From Ignavibacteria bacterium (GTDB lineage Bacteria > Bacteroidota > Ignavibacteria > UBA10030 > SZUA-254): a DNA stretch of 64,000 bases. The stretch spans positions 1 through 64,000 of the forward strand of contig JACOSY010000023.1 in NCBI GenBank assembly GCA_016178595.1, given 5' to 3'. The position numbers were made by a program, and so were the translations under genes. Positions 61,605 through 64,000 of the stretch are shown in pieces; position 1 is the stretch's first letter; each line of letters starts with the position of its first letter. Under the pieces are notes generated by a model. It was given only the letters and a program-made list of their open reading frames with translations, made no database searches and was not told the DNA's origin.

Positions 61605-62954
61605 TCAGCGCAGAAGCAGCATCTTGCGAATAAAAACCTGGTGGCCTAAGCTCTCCATAGTCGCACTGCTTTCGTGGTCATAAGCTATCGTGAGTCGACA
61701 GAAGTAGATTCCGCTCGCAGAGTTATTTGCATTCCACTCCTGGCGATATCTTCCCGCCATTCTCCTATCTTCATTTACCAGCATGGCAATACGCTTACCA
61801 AGCACGCCGAATACCTCAAGTGTCACCGTACTTTGCTGCGAGAGATCGAATTCAATTGATGTCGTCGGGTTGAACGGGTTGGGGAAATTTTGGTAGAGCA
61901 TGAAGCCTCGTGGGAGTTGCTCCGCTTCATTTGCAACCCCGGTCACAAGCGTATCCAAAATGTAGATGCCTACAGCCCCAGCGTACATTCTGTTGTTCAG
62001 TGTATCAATCACAAGCGATGTACAAACTCCGGCCGTTGGCAAGAAGCCGTTGCTCAGTTCACTCCAATGATCGCCACCATCTGCAGAATGGAGAACGACC
62101 TTACCGGAGGAATTTTTCACTCCGATGTACACGTTATCGGGATACTTGGGGTGGATGAGAATAGTTCGAATTTGTTTATCCTCTGCGCTTAACCCGGTGT
62201 TTCTTTCTACCCACGTCAATCCTCCATCAGTCGTCTTGAAGACTCCGCTTGGTATTGTCGTATCGATGTTGTAGACGGTTGCGTACACAATGTTTGGATT
62301 ACGCGGATCCACAGCGAGGGACGGCCCGGCCTGCATAAAGAAGCCCAGTGAAAGAGTTGTCCAGCTATTTCCCATATCGGTTGATTTAAAGAGTCCGTCA
62401 ACAAAGCCAGCGTAGATAATACTGTCATTACTGGGTGCAATTGCTAAGGCGGTAAGGTACTGAGCATTAACTGGTGTAAGAGTGTCCCACGTTAGACCCT
62501 GATTTGCAGTACGGTAGACTCGGTTCGACCCTACTCCAACATAGACAGTCTTTGAATCTTTAGGATCAATTTCTATGACCGCAACTGGATAGCCTATCCC
62601 TGTAAAAAGAAGGCGCCAATACGCCCCGCCATCCGTTGACATTAAAATGTCATTACTTTCGAGTCTCAAACCCATGTGCGAAACATACACAATTTGTGAA
62701 TTGGTGGGATCGATTCTGAGTGCGCCGATATCGGTTCCCCACGATGCCACGGTATCCCAGTGGCCGCCGCCATCAGGACTTCTGATAATACTCTCGAGGT
62801 TGATAGCATAGAGCGTATCAGGGTCTTTTCGATAAAGATCAAGTGCAGCAGTCAAGCCGTATGTTCCTGAAGAGCGCCGCCATGGAGCTTGTTGAGAGAA
62901 GCTCGAAGAAGTCACGAGTGACATCAATAGGCTAACTTGAATAAGGAGTTTCAT
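61605..62954 (-). CDS. T9SS-sorted Ycf48/BNR beta-propeller protein
   Basis: About 449 residues from the ATG at 62954 (MKLLIQVSLLMSLVTSSSFS), a signal peptide; the track start at 62978 is eight codons earlier. The body is a series of 'DPxDSKTVYVGVGSNRVYRTANQGLTWDTL' repeats of the Ycf48/VPS10-like propeller type. It ends with the sorting domain YQNFPNPFNPTTSIEFDLSQ...SGIYFCRLTI...RKMLLLR, so it is secreted by T9SS and probably surface attached. It is a close paralogue of the truncated-frame gene to its right, most strongly over the sorting domain. Confidence 0.88.
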   Translation of the reverse strand: MKLLIQVSLLMSLVTSSSFSQQAPWRRSSGTYGLTAALDLYRKDPDTLYAINLESIIRSPDGGGHWDTVASWGTDIGALRIDPTNSQIVYVSHMGLRLESNDILMSTDGGAYWRLLFTGIGYPVAVIEIDPKDSKTVYVGVGSNRVYRTANQGLTWDTLTPVNAQYLTALAIAPSNDSIIYAGFVDGLFKSTDMGNSWTTLSLGFFMQAGPSLAVDPRNPNIVYATVYNIDTTIPSGVFKTTDGGLTWVERNTGLSAEDKQIRTILIHPKYPDNVYIGVKNSSGKVVLHSADGGDHWSELSNGFLPTAGVCTSLVIDTLNNRMYAGAVGIYILDTLVTGVANEAEQLPRGFMLYQNFPNPFNPTTSIEFDLSQQSTVTLEVFGVLGKRIAMLVNEDRRMAGRYRQEWNANNSASGIYFCRLTIAYDHESSATMESLGHQVFIRKMLLLR

Positions 62955-63012
62955 GTCAGCAAATATGTAAGGAACCACTCATACGTCAACGATAGCTTGG
63001 AAATACGTAAGA

Positions 63013-63630
63013 TCAGCGGAGTAGCAGCATTTTTCTCGCGTAAATTTGCCGGATAGTGCGCTCCTCATTTTTCCCGTTGGTTTGAATACTTGCAATTGTG
63101 AGTCGATAAAAGTAGATTCCACTCGGAAAGTTGTCCGCATTCCATTCCTCGTGATATCTTCCTGCCGTTCTCCTATCTCCATTTACCAGCATGGCAATCC
63201 GCTTACCAAGCACGTCGAATACCTCAAGTGTCACCGTACTTTGCTGCGAGAGATCGAACTCGATCGATGTTGTCGGGTTAAACGGATTGGGATAATTTTG
63301 GTAGAGCGCAAACGCTTGTGGGGTTTCAAGAGTCCCCCTATGCACATCTGTTAAGAGCGTGTCCAAAATATAGATGCCAGCAGTGCCGGCATACATACGG
63401 TTGTGTAATGTATCGATTGCAAATGCTGTCACTGTGTAGTTTCCAGACGAAGGCAACCCGTTACTAAAATTTGTCCAGTGTTCACCCCCATCGCTTGACC
63501 GAAACACTAATCTTCCGGAATCACTTGATACCCCTAAAAAAAGATTGTCCGGATGCCGAGGATGGATAAGAAATGAGTAAATGTGTTGGTCGGTTTTTGC
63601 AAGACCGTTGTTTTTCTCTGTCCATGTCAC
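63013..63630 (-). CDS. T9SS-sorted Ycf48/BNR protein, C-terminal part (frameshifted gene)
   Basis: C-terminal 200 residues of a paralogue of the gene at 61605: FLIHPRHPDNLFLGVSSDSG...VFRSSDGGEHWTNFSNGL, YILDTL and the sorting domain YQNYPNPFNPTTSIEFDLSQ...SGIYFYRLTI...ARKMLLLR. The true reading comes from the frame at 63627-64000, so the Met at 63630 is not the start. The frame change lies in the G6 run at 63654-63659; one more G would give TQQGGVYKSTDGGVTWTE, matching the paralogue. Confidence 0.8.
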   Translation of the reverse strand: MTWTEKNNGLAKTDQHIYSFLIHPRHPDNLFLGVSSDSGRLVFRSSDGGEHWTNFSNGLPSSGNYTVTAFAIDTLHNRMYAGTAGIYILDTLLTDVHRGTLETPQAFALYQNYPNPFNPTTSIEFDLSQQSTVTLEVFDVLGKRIAMLVNGDRRTAGRYHEEWNADNFPSGIYFYRLTIASIQTNGKNEERTIRQIYARKMLLLR

Positions 63631-64000
63631 ACCGCCATCGGTGGATTTGTATACCCCCCTTGCTGTGTTGTATCATTCGTATAGATTGCAGCATACACAA
63701 TCTCGGAGTTGCGGCTATCAACTGCGAGCGCTGGTCCTGTCTGCATCGGAAAACCAAGCGACAACCGAGTCCAACTCGCCCCTTTATCTGTTGACTTGAA
63801 GATTCCATTGGAATATCCAGCGTAAATAATGCTGTCGTTAGTCTGCGCAATTGCCACTGAGACAAGGAAGGATGCCCCCACTGGCGCATCCAAGGTGTCC
63901 CAATGTTCACCTTGATTGGAAGTGCGGTATATTTTTTCCGGCCCTCCGCGTCCAGCATACACAGTTTTTGAATCTTCTGGGTCAACTTCTATAACAGCCA
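63627..64000 (-). CDS. T9SS-sorted Ycf48/BNR protein, N-terminal part, partial at window edge
   Basis: The frame is open to the end of the window and encodes propeller repeats (EVDPEDSKTVYAGRGGPEKI, YRTSNQGEHWDTLDA, GIFKSTDKGASWTRLSLGFP, AVDSRNSEIVYAAIYTND). It parallels residues about 125-260 of the neighbour at 61605. It ends prematurely as TTQQGGYTNPPMAV because of the G6 frameshift. Its start lies outside the window. Confidence 0.8.
   Translation of the reverse strand, partial: AVIEVDPEDSKTVYAGRGGPEKIYRTSNQGEHWDTLDAPVGASFLVSVAIAQTNDSIIYAGYSNGIFKSTDKGASWTRLSLGFPMQTGPALAVDSRNSEIVYAAIYTNDTTQQGGYTNPPMAV

Noticed and set aside
1-64000. tRNA or rRNA genes
   Set aside because: Reading the intergenic gaps on both strands showed no cloverleaf-like sequence with conserved TTC-loop bases and no rRNA segments.

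Overview
The window looks like the chromosome of a bacterium from the Bacteroidota/Chlorobi (FCB) lineage, most likely Ignavibacteria-like. The best clues are exported proteins ending in the NYPNPFNPTT-type type IX secretion (T9SS) sorting domain, an 11-gene nuo operon without nuoE/F/G, an aerobic heme pathway (HemF, HemH, HemG/HemY), and a CarboxypepD_reg plus von Willebrand protein of the kind common in Bacteroidota. The assignment is inference; there is no rRNA or tRNA in the window. Shine-Dalgarno sequences and TTGACT-N17-TATATT-like promoters are easy to find.

Layout. 1-3750: a possible insertion-sequence end, then yebC, the Holliday-junction set ruvC-ruvA-ruvB and a PPC/DUF296 protein. 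3856-7217: a CoA-acylating aldehyde dehydrogenase with a tail like a microcompartment encapsulation peptide, mpg, a two-gene nucleotidyltransferase module on the minus strand, and the 3' remnant of a second, divergent mpg. 7210-18702 (minus): isoaspartyl peptidase, rsmB, a TPR lipoprotein, a DUF58 protein, three tandem paralogous Ig-like lipoproteins and uvrA. 18876-25890 (minus): dnaK, a Ser/Thr kinase and clpB, with a DUF559 endonuclease gene, GC-rich hairpin repeats and two extra copies of the clpB start between kinase and clpB. 26206-29942: birA-coaX and a convergent two-component system. 30050-40824 (minus): nuoABCD-HIJKLMN from a clear promoter. 41023-41131: a candidate structured small RNA with its own promoter and U-tract. 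41208-44702: PduO-type adenosyltransferase, a Ycf48-like lipoprotein and an M20 dipeptidase. 44875-54888: cytochrome/heme cluster ccsA-hemA-hemC-hemD-hemE-(unknown)-ferritin-like-hemF-hemH-hemG. 55043-58278: an ECF sigma factor overlapping a gene for a fused anti-sigma/von Willebrand membrane protein, followed by the 3' remnant of a second hemG. 58512-64000 (minus): large T9SS cargo proteins, two of them frameshifted in G6 tracts.

How the parts fit. The core is housekeeping: recombination and repair (ruvCAB, mpg, uvrA), protein quality control (clpB, dnaK), cofactors (birA, coaX, heme, cobalamin adenosylation) and respiration (nuo, with heme and CcsA supplying cytochromes). Accessory signals are concentrated in a few places: the DUF559/hairpin region upstream of clpB, two gene modules each flanked by a partial second copy of the upstream gene's 3' end (mpg, hemG), the small RNA upstream of nuo, and the frameshifted surface proteins at the right edge. 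No CRISPR array, prophage or complete insertion sequence was seen.
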